Positions 1-7,592 of a stretch of DNA of 44,957 nucleotides are shown here, piece by piece (position 1 is the stretch's first letter; each line of letters starts with the position of its first letter). The stretch spans positions 1 to 44,957 of IMG/VR virus record IMGVR_UViG_3300008219_002937; one strand, 5' to 3'. Both the position numbers and the translations under genes were made by a program. The notes beneath the pieces are model-generated. The model did no database searches. It was not told the origin of the DNA and saw nothing but the letters and a program-made list of their open reading frames with translations. Source of the stretch: a virus.

Positions 1-1
1 A

Positions 2-310
2 AGGCTCTTGGGAATTGGAGGGTATCACCTAGTTACAGATATTAAGTCCACTCTCGGCCCAAACGGCTTCGAAACGAGAGTCAAAGCACTCCATCAAGCA
101 ATGCCATTTGATGGAGACGTAGAGCCAGCATCCGCTAGACAATCCGCGGCCCTAGACATCCTCTTGGACCGCGCCCACCCCGGCATCCAGTCCGGAGACG
201 GCAAATCATCCACTGTAGACGGTCACATCTTCGACCGTGAAACAGAAGGCCAATTCAGCTCAATCGAGAACCCAGACAATTTTACGAAGGGGTGGGATAA
301 TGATGAATAA
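2..310 (+). CDS. C-terminal end of a phage structural (tail/baseplate-like) protein, 5' partial
   Basis: The reading frame is open from the first bases of the window, so the true start lies upstream; a TTG at 8 is only an in-frame codon. The visible residues open with a GIGGYHLVT stretch followed by a FETRVKALH stretch. I associate this pattern with the C-terminal beta-rich end of long phage tail or baseplate proteins, where a 'GVGGYY.V' strand precedes 'GF.T...A'. The last 60 residues are acidic and look disordered. It is followed after 23 bases by another virion-like gene. The structural assignment is inferred from this local pattern only. Confidence 0.45.
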   Translation, partial: RLLGIGGYHLVTDIKSTLGPNGFETRVKALHQAMPFDGDVEPASARQSAALDILLDRAHPGIQSGDGKSSTVDGHIFDRETEGQFSSIENPDNFTKGWDNDE

Positions 311-333
311 TCTTTTAAGGACATAGTTATCGT

Positions 334-1524
334 ATGGCAATCAATCCCTTTTTATTAGATCAATATTTAACTCCTGGCGGTAAGAACGACGGCAGTTCTT
401 TAGCCAATTTTGAAAGACGCAAGTTTTACAAAGAGTTTCCCTATTTTGGTGATCTACCAAACCCCATGGATTCGTGGTATGACAAACTCTATTATGGGCG
501 TGTCGACCGTACGCAAAATGGTATCGTTATATCAGACCAAGCCATGGCCGACCGCTTAGTACAAATAAAATCCACCAAGAACGTTTTCGTTTTAGACTTT
601 GTTGCCGATGCTTTTGCGGACTTTCATCAGCATATGCGCGCAGCATCAACTTCCGGCTATATCAATAATGCCGGCACAAGGTTTAATATTCTAGAGCCAG
701 TCCGAGGGTGGAAAAACTATCAAACAGAGTTTTCCGACTCAAGACAGCATTTACGTTCAGCCGTACAGAGTTATTTCAGAAGAGAGAAAAGAGCGGATAG
801 GGCAGTCACAGGTTTCAAGGCGTTTTTAAACGAATTTATTAACTTCTTAGAACTCAGGCCCCTCATAGATCCAGTTACATTAAGTGGGTTTGTGGTTTCG
901 AACTCCTCGCACCCCATGATGTCTGGATTATCTATAGAGTTGACTTCCGATGATCACGGTGACGACACACCAAAAGTTACAAAGTACATGTTAGACCCCA
1001 ATTTCGACTATTATGTTCGCGCTGCTAGGAAATACGGCTTTTACGTACATCGCAATGCTCCATGGAAGTTGACAGCAGACGTATTTTCAGATAAAATGCT
1101 CTCATACCTAGATGTGTATGGGGCGAACGAGAGTAATTTCTTCTCTCATTACTATGATAGGTCATACACTAAAGATATACAACATATGAAAGAAGATTTA
1201 GTCTCAATTTACAATAGCTATGTCACTGCCTTCCCGCTGATAAGGACAGAGAAGCCTCCATTCGGCCCGGGGAATGCCAGAGTATGCCAGAATACAACAA
1301 TCGAGAACAAACTTAGAGAATCCATAACAATGAGCGCTGTGGATAGTATAGTCGGCGACGGCTATTGGCTCGATTTCTATTTTAGATTGCGGCTCCGAGA
1401 GAAAAACTTAGATTTTAACAATATTAACACAGAGATCACAAATGCTCTGCAGATTAACAAAGTACAGGGCTTGGAAATAGCAACAAAGTACGTTAACGAT
1501 CAAGTTAAGCCCTATTTGTATTAA
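334..1524 (+). CDS. Phage protein of unknown function, probably virion structural
   Basis: 396 residues, no recognisable enzyme motif, signal peptide or membrane segment. It is rich in Tyr, Phe and Asn, begins MAINPFLLDQYLTPGG and has a FVLDFVADAFADFHQHM segment near residue 90. The ATG at 334 follows an AAGGAC ribosome site 11 bases upstream. Its place directly after a structural gene end, and before a new promoter that opens the replication block, suggests it is the last gene of a structural operon. That role is inferred from position, not from homology. Confidence 0.55.
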   Translation: MAINPFLLDQYLTPGGKNDGSSLANFERRKFYKEFPYFGDLPNPMDSWYDKLYYGRVDRTQNGIVISDQAMADRLVQIKSTKNVFVLDFVADAFADFHQHMRAASTSGYINNAGTRFNILEPVRGWKNYQTEFSDSRQHLRSAVQSYFRREKRADRAVTGFKAFLNEFINFLELRPLIDPVTLSGFVVSNSSHPMMSGLSIELTSDDHGDDTPKVTKYMLDPNFDYYVRAARKYGFYVHRNAPWKLTADVFSDKMLSYLDVYGANESNFFSHYYDRSYTKDIQHMKEDLVSIYNSYVTAFPLIRTEKPPFGPGNARVCQNTTIENKLRESITMSAVDSIVGDGYWLDFYFRLRLREKNLDFNNINTEITNALQINKVQGLEIATKYVNDQVKPYLY

Positions 1525-1528
1525 AAGC

Positions 1529-1557
1529 TTGACATTCGTGCCGGCACGGTTTATTAT
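1529..1557 (+). promoter_or_regulatory. Sigma70-type promoter with palindrome in the spacer
   Basis: TTGACA (1529-1534), a 17-base spacer and TATTAT (1552-1557), 24 bases before the GTG start of the polymerase gene. The spacer holds a perfect 12-base palindrome, CGTGCCGGCACG (1537-1548), placed where a repressor or activator dimer could bind. It starts the replication block after the structural gene. Confidence 0.75.
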
Positions 1558-1580
1558 AAGGGTGAATCGAAAGGTCACGT

Positions 1581-2762
1581 GTGTTTTTTCAGCTTCTAGA
1601 CTATAAAGAGCAATGCTTCGGGGTGTACTCCGATGGGGTTATTTCACTAGACGCCATGCCGGAAGGTAAATCCGTTACTTGGGATTACTCGCCGGAACTA
1701 GCTGGCCAAGATATACAATATATGAAGCTATATTGCGGAAAGTCTCTGACTGAGATGTGTCCGGAGAAGATTAGAAACCAGTGGGACTCCGCAGTTCGCA
1801 AAATGAGGGCATTCGTCTCCTCTTTCTATGAGGCAAAGATTAATTTAGACGAAACTTGCTTTTATGACTTAATGCCAGAGCAGTTTTTACTTGAGTACTT
1901 TGATTTGAAAAATCAGATTACAGAGCACGTTTACAGGACATACGATAAGCCAAAAAACTATGATTTTCTGTCCTCCTTACAGGGAGTACTTGCGAGTGTC
2001 AAGAAACAAAAAGTTAAAATCAACGGAAAAGCTTTGCGTCCACACCTGGGGACCCTACGAGCCCGGAATTTTATAAAAACACTCTCTAAGACAGAACCAT
2101 GTTGCAAATACAATTTGTTTGGTACTGTCACTGGTCGCCTTTCGACGTTTCCTGGCAGCTTTCCGATATTGACCATGAATAAGGAATATCGAGCAGTTTT
2201 AGAGCCAACAAATGGATGTTATCTGGAGCTTGATTACAACGCTGCAGAATTGAGGACATTCTTGTCCTTAGCTGGCCATGATCAACCAGACAACGATATT
2301 CACGAATGGAACGTCCAGCAGCTGTATGATAATAAGGTCAGCCGTGAGGACGCAAAGCAGAAGATTTTTTCTTGGCTTTATTCGAATCACCTTGACATTA
2401 AAGCCGAGAAGGTTTATAATAAAACATCTGTAAAGGATAAGTATTGGAATGGAGAAGAGATAACAACGGTATTCGGTAGAACAATAGAGACTGACGAGCA
2501 TCGCGCGCTTAACTATATTATTCAAAGTACGACTAGTGATTTAGTATTACGGCAAATGATTAAGCTTCATGAGTTCTTGCAAGATAAGAAGAGTTTTATC
2601 GCGTTTTGTATTCACGACTCGGTTGTTATTGATTTGGATTCTGATGAAAAAGAGCATATTGAAGAATTGATCGATATATTTTCAGATACCCGACTTGGCA
2701 ACTTCAAAGCGAAGGCCAGCGTTGGATTGAATTTTGGAGACATGAGGGAACTTAACGTATGA
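1581..2762 (+). CDS. Short family A DNA polymerase without an exonuclease domain
   Basis: 393 residues. The palm and fingers of a Pol I-type polymerase are visible: TATGRLS-like motif 'GTVTGRLSTFPG' near 181, motif A 'LELDYNAAELR' with catalytic Asp218 and Glu223, an O-helix with the canonical R-x3-K-x3-F-x3-Y spacing (Arg255, Lys259, Phe263, Tyr267), and motif C 'CIHDSVV' with Asp346. In motif C the usual HDE is HDS. The N-terminal about 150 residues are too short to hold a 3'-5' exonuclease domain, and I see none of its acidic motifs. GTG start after an AAAGG site. The stop overlaps the next gene (ATGA). A separate full-length DnaE is encoded at 14430, so this enzyme may serve gap filling, primer removal or repair, or it may be part of a two-polymerase replisome. 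Confidence 0.9.
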   Translation: MFFQLLDYKEQCFGVYSDGVISLDAMPEGKSVTWDYSPELAGQDIQYMKLYCGKSLTEMCPEKIRNQWDSAVRKMRAFVSSFYEAKINLDETCFYDLMPEQFLLEYFDLKNQITEHVYRTYDKPKNYDFLSSLQGVLASVKKQKVKINGKALRPHLGTLRARNFIKTLSKTEPCCKYNLFGTVTGRLSTFPGSFPILTMNKEYRAVLEPTNGCYLELDYNAAELRTFLSLAGHDQPDNDIHEWNVQQLYDNKVSREDAKQKIFSWLYSNHLDIKAEKVYNKTSVKDKYWNGEEITTVFGRTIETDEHRALNYIIQSTTSDLVLRQMIKLHEFLQDKKSFIAFCIHDSVVIDLDSDEKEHIEELIDIFSDTRLGNFKAKASVGLNFGDMRELNV

Positions 2763-3070
2763 AGAAAAAATTATACAGCAAACTAGTGAGAGACCGAATA
2801 CCAGAGATTATTGAAGAAGATGGTAAGATGGTAGGGTTTCACGTTGCTACTGAGGAAGAGTATCAACAAGCTCTGCTCGACAAGTTGGTTGAAGAGGTAC
2901 AAGAGTTTATTGCAGATCCCTGTCTTTCTGAAATGGCAGATGTGTGTGAAGTTCTGGAGTTTATAAAGAAAGAATTCAAACTTCACAGTGCCGGCGCCGA
3001 ACAGATTGCAAAACGAGTCTCCAGGGGATCATTCAAGAACGGATATATTTTGGATTGGGTTGAGGAATAA
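2759..3070 (+). CDS. MazG-like (all-alpha) nucleotide pyrophosphohydrolase
   Basis: 103 residues with the N-terminal 'YSKLVRDRIPEIIE' signature of the phosphoribosyl-ATP pyrophosphohydrolase-like/MazG-like family, followed by the metal-binding pattern EE..E (KLVEEVQEFI) and E..D (LSEMADVCEVLEF). Family members cleave nucleoside triphosphates to monophosphate and pyrophosphate, often as pool-cleaning enzymes. The start overlaps the polymerase stop by 4 bases and its stop overlaps the next ATG by 1, so the three genes are translated as a unit. The substrate cannot be read from sequence; the neighbouring polymerase suggests a dNTP. Confidence 0.82.
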   Translation: MKKKLYSKLVRDRIPEIIEEDGKMVGFHVATEEEYQQALLDKLVEEVQEFIADPCLSEMADVCEVLEFIKKEFKLHSAGAEQIAKRVSRGSFKNGYILDWVEE

Positions 3071-3903
3071 TGAATATTGTTGGCCTAGGCGCTGCTGGGT
3101 GTAATATTGCGGACACGTTCGCAAAATATCCGCAGTACACCAGCTACAAAATTGATGTTGGCCTCAAGGGTTACAAAAAGAATGGCATTTACGCCATACC
3201 CAGGAAGGCAACTCATGAAGAATATGAAGAAAATTGTCCAAATTTTAAAAATTTCTTCAAAAACATCACAGGTAGGGTCATTTTGGCCACCTGCGGCGCC
3301 GGTACGGTCACTGGATGCGTCCTAAGGCTCTTGGAGCAACTTCCTGACGTTCCGGTCTCTATCCTGTACGTCAAGCCGGACATTAGCCTTCTAGGCGAAA
3401 TAAAAGCCACTCAAGAGAAGATTGTGTATAATATTTTGCAAGAATACGCAAGATCCGGACTAGTTGACAGAATGTACGTTATTTCCAACTTGGAAGTCGA
3501 AAAGGTTCTGGTTGATATACCGATTAGTGGATATTACGATACGCTGAATGAAGCAATCGTATCAACTTTTCATATGTTGAACGTTTTTTCGAATTCAGAA
3601 CCCGTTGTCGGAGCATTCACGGAACCGGTTGATTCTGCTAGGGTTTCTACTATTGGAATTGTTGATTTAGAAAAAGAAGAAGAAAAGTTGTTTTTTGACT
3701 TGACAACACCCCGTGATCGGGTGTATTATTATGGTATAAACAGTGAGTCATTAAAAACAGACGGTAAGCTCTTTAAGAAGATAACGAATTTTGTTAAGAG
3801 CAGGAATGAAGAGAATGTGAAAGTCTCGTACGGTGTGTTTGAGACGAACTATGAACAAAACTTAGCTTATTGTGTAAATCACAGTTCGCTAATACAAACT
3901 TAG
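3070..3903 (+). CDS. Divergent FtsZ/tubulin-superfamily GTPase
   Basis: 277 residues. The N-terminus 'MNIVGLGAAGCNIADTF' matches the first nucleotide-binding loop of FtsZ/tubulin proteins. 'ATCGAGTVTGC' (73-83) sits where the tubulin signature G-box GGGTG(S/T)G lies. 'PVSILYVKPD' followed by a long helix, then 'VISNLEVEKVL' and 'GYYDTLNEAIVSTFHML', match the FtsZ order of strand, KPF segment, N-x-L loop and the D..N helix that binds guanine. It is shorter than PhuZ (about 315 residues) or FtsZ and has no obvious C-terminal tail peptide. By analogy with phage tubulins such as PhuZ and TubZ it could form filaments that position DNA or capsids. The G-box has Val and Ala replacing Gly, so polymerisation and GTPase activity are open. 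Confidence 0.75.
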   Translation: MNIVGLGAAGCNIADTFAKYPQYTSYKIDVGLKGYKKNGIYAIPRKATHEEYEENCPNFKNFFKNITGRVILATCGAGTVTGCVLRLLEQLPDVPVSILYVKPDISLLGEIKATQEKIVYNILQEYARSGLVDRMYVISNLEVEKVLVDIPISGYYDTLNEAIVSTFHMLNVFSNSEPVVGAFTEPVDSARVSTIGIVDLEKEEEKLFFDLTTPRDRVYYYGINSESLKTDGKLFKKITNFVKSRNEENVKVSYGVFETNYEQNLAYCVNHSSLIQT

Positions 3904-3927
3904 ATGTTCGGGATATTGGCCGAACAT
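3904..3927 (+). promoter_or_regulatory. Perfect inverted repeat in the 5' leader of the SSB gene
   Basis: ATGTTCGG (3904-3911) and CCGAACAT (3920-3927) form an 8-bp stem with an 8-base loop, starting right after the upstream stop codon and ending 27 bases before the gp32-like start. There is no T-run, so it is a poor terminator. T4 gene 32 is known to repress its own translation through a structured leader; this hairpin is a candidate for the same job. Confidence 0.45.
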
Positions 3928-3954
3928 ACTCTAACCCAATGAAAGGAAATCAAA

Positions 3955-4728
3955 ATGGGTATTAATGTAGAAAAGATGCGAGCACGACTCGCGCAACTTA
4001 AGGGTGAAGGTGGTGGAAAGGATACGTTCTGGCGTCCACAAGATGGTGAACAGACGATTCGTATTATTCCTACCGCAGATGGAGATCCCTTTAAGGATTA
4101 TTGGTTCCACTACAATGTGGGCAAGAACGCAGGGTTTTTATGCCCTAAGCGAAATTACGGAGAAAGCTGCGCCGTTTGCGAATTCGCCTCTCGTCTTTGG
4201 ACTGAGGGCGTTAACAACAACGACGACGACAGCAAGAAGATGGCCAAGAGCCTCTTTACGCGCCAGCGCTTCTTCTCTCCCGTCATGGTACGAGGAGAAG
4301 AGAGCCGCGGCGTCCGAGTTTGGGGATATGGTAAGATGGCCTATGAGAATCTGCTATCTTTGGTCCTCAACCCAGAATACGGTGATATCACCGATGCTGA
4401 AACAGGCACTGACCTAGTTTTGGGCTATGGGAAGCCCCCAGGCGCTTCCTTCCCCCAGACGAAGCTCACGCCTCGCCGACGTTCCTCCACTCTATGTGAG
4501 GACATGACTCCGGAGAGTTGCAAGGAAATCCTTGATTCGATTCCGGACATGACTGACCTTTTCGAGCGTAAGTCATCGACTGAAGTTGAGAGTCTTTTGG
4601 ACACTTATCTTTCCGATGATGAATCGGCCGAAACTCGCTCCAGCGAGACTACGAAGTACGCCTCTACGTCTACGAGTGAGGCTCCCTCCTCAGTGGATGC
4701 TGCATTCGCAGAACTTGGCATCGGGTAA
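3955..4728 (+). CDS. gp32-like single-stranded DNA-binding protein
   Basis: 257 residues, similar in size to T4 gp32 (about 301). The region 'TFWRPQDGEQTIRIIP' followed by 'PFKDYWFHYNVG' is the gp32-type start of the OB fold. A zinc-type cluster follows: 'FLCPKRNYGESCAVCEF' near 62-79. The C-terminal about 60 residues are acidic and Ser/Thr-rich, ending in a hydrophobic tip, as in SSB tails that bind partner proteins. It should coat single-stranded DNA at the fork and during recombination with the UvsX-like protein downstream. The ATG follows GAAAGGAAATC. A leader hairpin upstream may control its translation. Confidence 0.85.
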   Translation: MGINVEKMRARLAQLKGEGGGKDTFWRPQDGEQTIRIIPTADGDPFKDYWFHYNVGKNAGFLCPKRNYGESCAVCEFASRLWTEGVNNNDDDSKKMAKSLFTRQRFFSPVMVRGEESRGVRVWGYGKMAYENLLSLVLNPEYGDITDAETGTDLVLGYGKPPGASFPQTKLTPRRRSSTLCEDMTPESCKEILDSIPDMTDLFERKSSTEVESLLDTYLSDDESAETRSSETTKYASTSTSEAPSSVDAAFAELGIG

Positions 4729-4730
4729 AA

Positions 4731-4770
4731 TATCCCTCCGCAGGGGGGCCCGGGGTTACAGGGGTCCCAC
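4731..4770 (+). other. GC-rich hairpin in the gap after the SSB gene
   Basis: In the 72-base gap, GGGGCCC (4745-4751) can pair with GGGTCCC (4762-4768) with one G-U pair and a 10-base loop. No T-run follows, so it may be a transcript-stabilising or pausing structure rather than a terminator. The stretch is also unusually rich in runs of G, but has only three separated runs of four. Confidence 0.35.
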
Positions 4771-4800
4771 ATTATCACAAGCAAGATAAGGAATTTTTAG

Positions 4801-5310
4801 ATGAATAACATTACAGACACTTTGAGAGAACTAAGCGTCGCTGATGATGCACTTATCACCCTTAGCTATACCGAGGGTGCCGATGTTTGGCATATTGACG
4901 ACAACCACGTGGAAGAGACAATTGGTTACACCAAGACTGTTTCTCTCCTTGCTGGGCTCCTTGCCTCTGACGTAACCGTTTCGCGCGCTTACGGCACTCC
5001 TGACGATATTCTTGAAGACATGCGGGACGAGGGACTTCTCGATAACTATGACAACGAAGGTTCTTTCAAGGACTACTTGACTGGGCAGCTCACCGATACG
5101 ATCTATGAAGGCGAGTATCCTTTGGATTACTCAACTCAGCATTACGACCACAAACGCGGCTGGTGCAACATCTCGACCAGGGTCAAAATTAAGGCAGCCG
5201 ATCTTTACCGAATCGATGAAAACGAGTCTTCACCTAACTCGGCCGATGCGGTTGTCGAAGGTTTTACTGTTGAGGTGCAGACACCGGCCGGTACGCTGAC
5301 GCTTAGCTAG
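4801..5310 (+). CDS. Acidic phage protein of unknown function
   Basis: 169 residues, strongly acidic, with no motif I recognise. It begins MNNITDTLRELSVADDAL and has a Tyr/Asp-rich middle. The ATG at 4801 follows AAGGAATTTTTAG. Its last base is the first base of the GTG start of the next gene, so the two are translationally coupled. Its position between SSB and RecA suggests an accessory role in replication or recombination, by context only. Confidence 0.6.
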   Translation: MNNITDTLRELSVADDALITLSYTEGADVWHIDDNHVEETIGYTKTVSLLAGLLASDVTVSRAYGTPDDILEDMRDEGLLDNYDNEGSFKDYLTGQLTDTIYEGEYPLDYSTQHYDHKRGWCNISTRVKIKAADLYRIDENESSPNSADAVVEGFTVEVQTPAGTLTLS

Positions 5311-5528
5311 TGAAAATTCTAGACTTACATGGAGAATATCACCGCTCTGTACAGGGCATTGTAGAGGAGTTTGTGTTTTCGAACGAGACCCCGCTGAAGA
5401 TCATAACGGGAAAATCTCAAAGAATGAGAGAACTTGTCACTCAGGTGACGAACAGGAGTGGCCTTTACTGCCATTTCGAAAATCTTACAAATAGCGGTTG
5501 TTTGATTATAACAAAATATAAAATATAG
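5310..5528 (+). CDS. Smr-like domain mini-protein
   Basis: 72 residues. 'LDLHGEYHRSVQGIVEEF' matches the LDLHG motif and first helix of the Smr (small MutS-related) domain, and 'LKIITGKSQRMRELV' occupies the place of the family's (T/H)G(K/R)G...LR motif. The second motif lacks the usual GKGxG glycine pair (GKSQ here), so nuclease activity is uncertain. GTG start overlapping the upstream stop. It precedes the RecA/UvsX gene by 10 bases, consistent with a DNA recombination or repair unit. Smr domains nick DNA or RNA in other systems; the role here is not established. Confidence 0.6.
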   Translation: MKILDLHGEYHRSVQGIVEEFVFSNETPLKIITGKSQRMRELVTQVTNRSGLYCHFENLTNSGCLIITKYKI

Positions 5529-5538
5529 GGAGAATAAA

Positions 5539-6675
5539 ATGGCTCGACGCAAATCAACGATAGGAAAACTTCAAATTTCAGAAATGAGAAGCCTTATCAA
5601 CAAGAAAGCTGGCATGAATGTCGCTTTCGATCTTAAGAATGAAAACCCAACCGAAGTGAAAGCCTGGATTCCAACTGGATCTCGTTGGCTAGACTCGATT
5701 ATTTGCCGCGGCCAACTAGCCGGCATCCCGGTTGGAAAAATCACGGAAATCGCCGGCCTAGAGTCGACAGGGAAATCGTTCATGGCGGCACAAGTCGCCG
5801 CGAATGCTCAGAAGATGGGAATTGATGTTATCTACTTTGATTCTGAATCTGCTATCGATCCGACTTTCTTGGAGCGCGCTGGCTGCGATTTAGAAACGCT
5901 CTTGTATGTGCAGGCAGCTTCGGTGGAATTTGTACTAGAGACAATCGAAGAGCTTTTGGGTTCAAACGCCAACAGAATGCTGTTTATTTGGGATTCTCTG
6001 GCACTCACCCCTTCTATCTCAGATATCGAGGGCGATTTTAACCCCAACTCCTCTATGGCAGTCAAGCCTCGCATTCTCTCTAAGGGTATGGCAAAACTAA
6101 CAGTGCCCATTGCTAATAGTCAGTCGACGTTCTTGGTTTTAAACCAGCTAAAGACGAACATCCCGTCTGGGCCAAATGCGCACATTGTTGCTATGACCAC
6201 TCCATACATTACACCCGGAGGAAAGGCCATGCACTATGCTTATTCACTTCGCGTGTGGCTCACTGGACGAAAGGCCAAAGCTTCCTTTATCATGGATGAC
6301 AAAGGGTTCAGAATCGGATCAGAGGTAAAAGCAAAACTTGAGAAATCTCGATTTGGCACTCAGGGTCGCAATTGCGCATTCAAGATTCTTTGGGGAGAGG
6401 GTATCGGCGTGCAGGATGAAGAAAGTTGGCTGGAGGCCATCAAAGGTTCCGAGAACCTTCTTCAGCGCGGCGCATGGTATGCACTTCAATACGAAAATGG
6501 AGATCAGGAGAAGTTCATGAGTTCTCAGTGGGTCGAGAAGTTGGCTAATGAAAAGTTTAAGCAGCGTGTCTTTGAAATTATGGACGAAGAGATCGTTATG
6601 AAGTTTGATAAACGTCAGGGAACTGCCAGCGAATTTTATGATACTGAAGAAGAATCATCAGAACAACAAAAATAA
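5539..6675 (+). CDS. RecA/UvsX-type recombinase
   Basis: 378 residues. Walker A is 'AGLESTGKS' (72-80), the Walker B strand is 'RMLFIWDSLAL', and 'TFLVLNQLKTNI' followed by 'TPGGKAMHYAYSLRVWL' are the RecA/UvsX L2-adjacent motifs. It forms ATP-dependent filaments on single-stranded DNA for strand exchange and recombination-dependent replication, working with the SSB at 3955. The C-terminus is acidic (EEESSEQQK). The ATG follows TAGGGAGAATAAA. Transcription probably stops at the hairpin at 6694-6730. Confidence 0.93.
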   Translation: MARRKSTIGKLQISEMRSLINKKAGMNVAFDLKNENPTEVKAWIPTGSRWLDSIICRGQLAGIPVGKITEIAGLESTGKSFMAAQVAANAQKMGIDVIYFDSESAIDPTFLERAGCDLETLLYVQAASVEFVLETIEELLGSNANRMLFIWDSLALTPSISDIEGDFNPNSSMAVKPRILSKGMAKLTVPIANSQSTFLVLNQLKTNIPSGPNAHIVAMTTPYITPGGKAMHYAYSLRVWLTGRKAKASFIMDDKGFRIGSEVKAKLEKSRFGTQGRNCAFKILWGEGIGVQDEESWLEAIKGSENLLQRGAWYALQYENGDQEKFMSSQWVEKLANEKFKQRVFEIMDEEIVMKFDKRQGTASEFYDTEEESSEQQK

Positions 6676-6683
6676 AATAACTC

Positions 6684-6712
6684 TTGACTCTGGAGGCACT
6701 GTGGGATATACT
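6684..6712 (+). promoter_or_regulatory. Sigma70-type promoter embedded in a terminator
   Basis: TTGACT (6684-6689), 17-base spacer, TATACT (6707-6712). The -10 box lies in the loop of the intrinsic terminator at 6694-6730, so a start near 6719 would lack the 5' arm. It drives the deaminase gene at 6748 and onward. Confidence 0.8.
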
Positions 6713-6730
6713 ATTCTCACAGTGCCTTTT
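6694..6730 (+). terminator. Intrinsic terminator after recA, with a promoter -10 box in its loop
   Basis: AGGCACTGTG (6694-6703) pairs perfectly with CACAGTGCCT (6718-6727), followed by a short T-run (6727-6730). The 14-base loop holds a TATACT -10 box. Confidence 0.75.
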
Positions 6731-6747
6731 AGCAGATAGGAATTATA

Positions 6748-7131
6748 GTGAAAAATAAGCGCTATATCGGACTAGCCAAGCGAGTCGCAGAAGAGTCAGA
6801 TTATGGAAAGTTTCGTCACGGAGCAGTCTTGGTTAAGGGTAGCTCCATTCGTAACGTTTCCTGCAACAAGCAACGACACTGCAGCTTTGGTACACGTTTC
6901 CGCGCACCAGACTGTGGAGATGCGACTCTGCATGCAGAATTAGGCGCCATTTTGGGAGTCGACAGGGGAGTAACCCGCGGCTCAACAGTTTACGTAGCAA
7001 GAATTAACAAAGAGGGAGAAGCTAAGATTAGCAAACCGTGCCCTATGTGTCAAAACGCGATGAAGCATGTTGGCGTCCGCCGCGTTGTGTACACAGATAA
7101 AGACGGAGATATTGTGAGTATGAGACTATGA
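6748..7131 (+). CDS. Cytidine/deoxycytidylate deaminase-family enzyme
   Basis: 127 residues. The zinc site is visible: 'LHAELGAI' with His62 and catalytic Glu64, and 'KPCPMCQNAM' with Cys98 and Cys101 (H-A-E ... P-C-x2-C). Family members deaminate cytosine nucleotides; in phages the usual substrate is dCMP, giving dUMP for thymidylate synthesis. No thymidylate synthase is in this window. The start is GTG after AGGAATTATA, directly downstream of the embedded promoter. The stop overlaps the next gene (ATGA). Confidence 0.83.
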   Translation: MKNKRYIGLAKRVAEESDYGKFRHGAVLVKGSSIRNVSCNKQRHCSFGTRFRAPDCGDATLHAELGAILGVDRGVTRGSTVYVARINKEGEAKISKPCPMCQNAMKHVGVRRVVYTDKDGDIVSMRL

Positions 7132-7592
7132 ATATATTTGTTGTTGACGAAGACCCGGTAGTTGCTGCACAGCAATTGTGTGACAAGCATGTGGTAAAGA
7201 TGATTCTTGAGACTGCACAGATGTTGTGTACGGTAGCAGCCAATCACGGCCACAAAACACCTTATCGTAAGACACACGCAAAGCATCCCTGCACTTTATG
7301 GGCCGGCACTTCTGCTGGAAATTGGACGTGGCTTCTCCGCCACGGCTTAGCTATGTGTGCTGAATATACGCGCCGCTATGGCCGCGTACACAAAAGTGAG
7401 GAGGTCATCATGTGGTGTAGCAGACTTACGATGAAATTCCTGGGAGCCAATCTGACGCCGTTCGCCCAAGCAATGCCTCCCCAGTATCACAATGACTGTG
7501 CAGTCACTGCATACCGTGCCTATTACCACGGAGAAAAAGCAAAGTTTGCTACATGGAAAACAGAGGAGCCAAAATGGTGGAGAGTAAGATGA
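7128..7592 (+). CDS. Conserved phage protein of the 'MNIFVVD...DKHVVKM' family, function unknown
   Basis: 154 residues, rich in His, Trp and Cys. The N-terminus 'MNIFVVDEDPVVAAQQLCD' followed by 'KHVVKMILETAQML' is a pattern I recognise from many phage genomes, usually unannotated and sometimes linked to DNA-repair glycosylases; I cannot confirm that link. Conserved-looking blocks 'HPCTLWAG', 'WLLRHGLAMCAEYTRRYG' and 'KWWRVR' follow. It overlaps the deaminase start-stop by 4 bases and the exonuclease by 4 bases, placing it inside the nucleotide and replication operon. Confidence 0.65.
   Translation: MNIFVVDEDPVVAAQQLCDKHVVKMILETAQMLCTVAANHGHKTPYRKTHAKHPCTLWAGTSAGNWTWLLRHGLAMCAEYTRRYGRVHKSEEVIMWCSRLTMKFLGANLTPFAQAMPPQYHNDCAVTAYRAYYHGEKAKFATWKTEEPKWWRVR

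Noticed and set aside
4738-4768. G-quadruplex in the gap after the SSB gene.
   Set aside because: Only three separated G-runs of four are present; a fourth is lacking.
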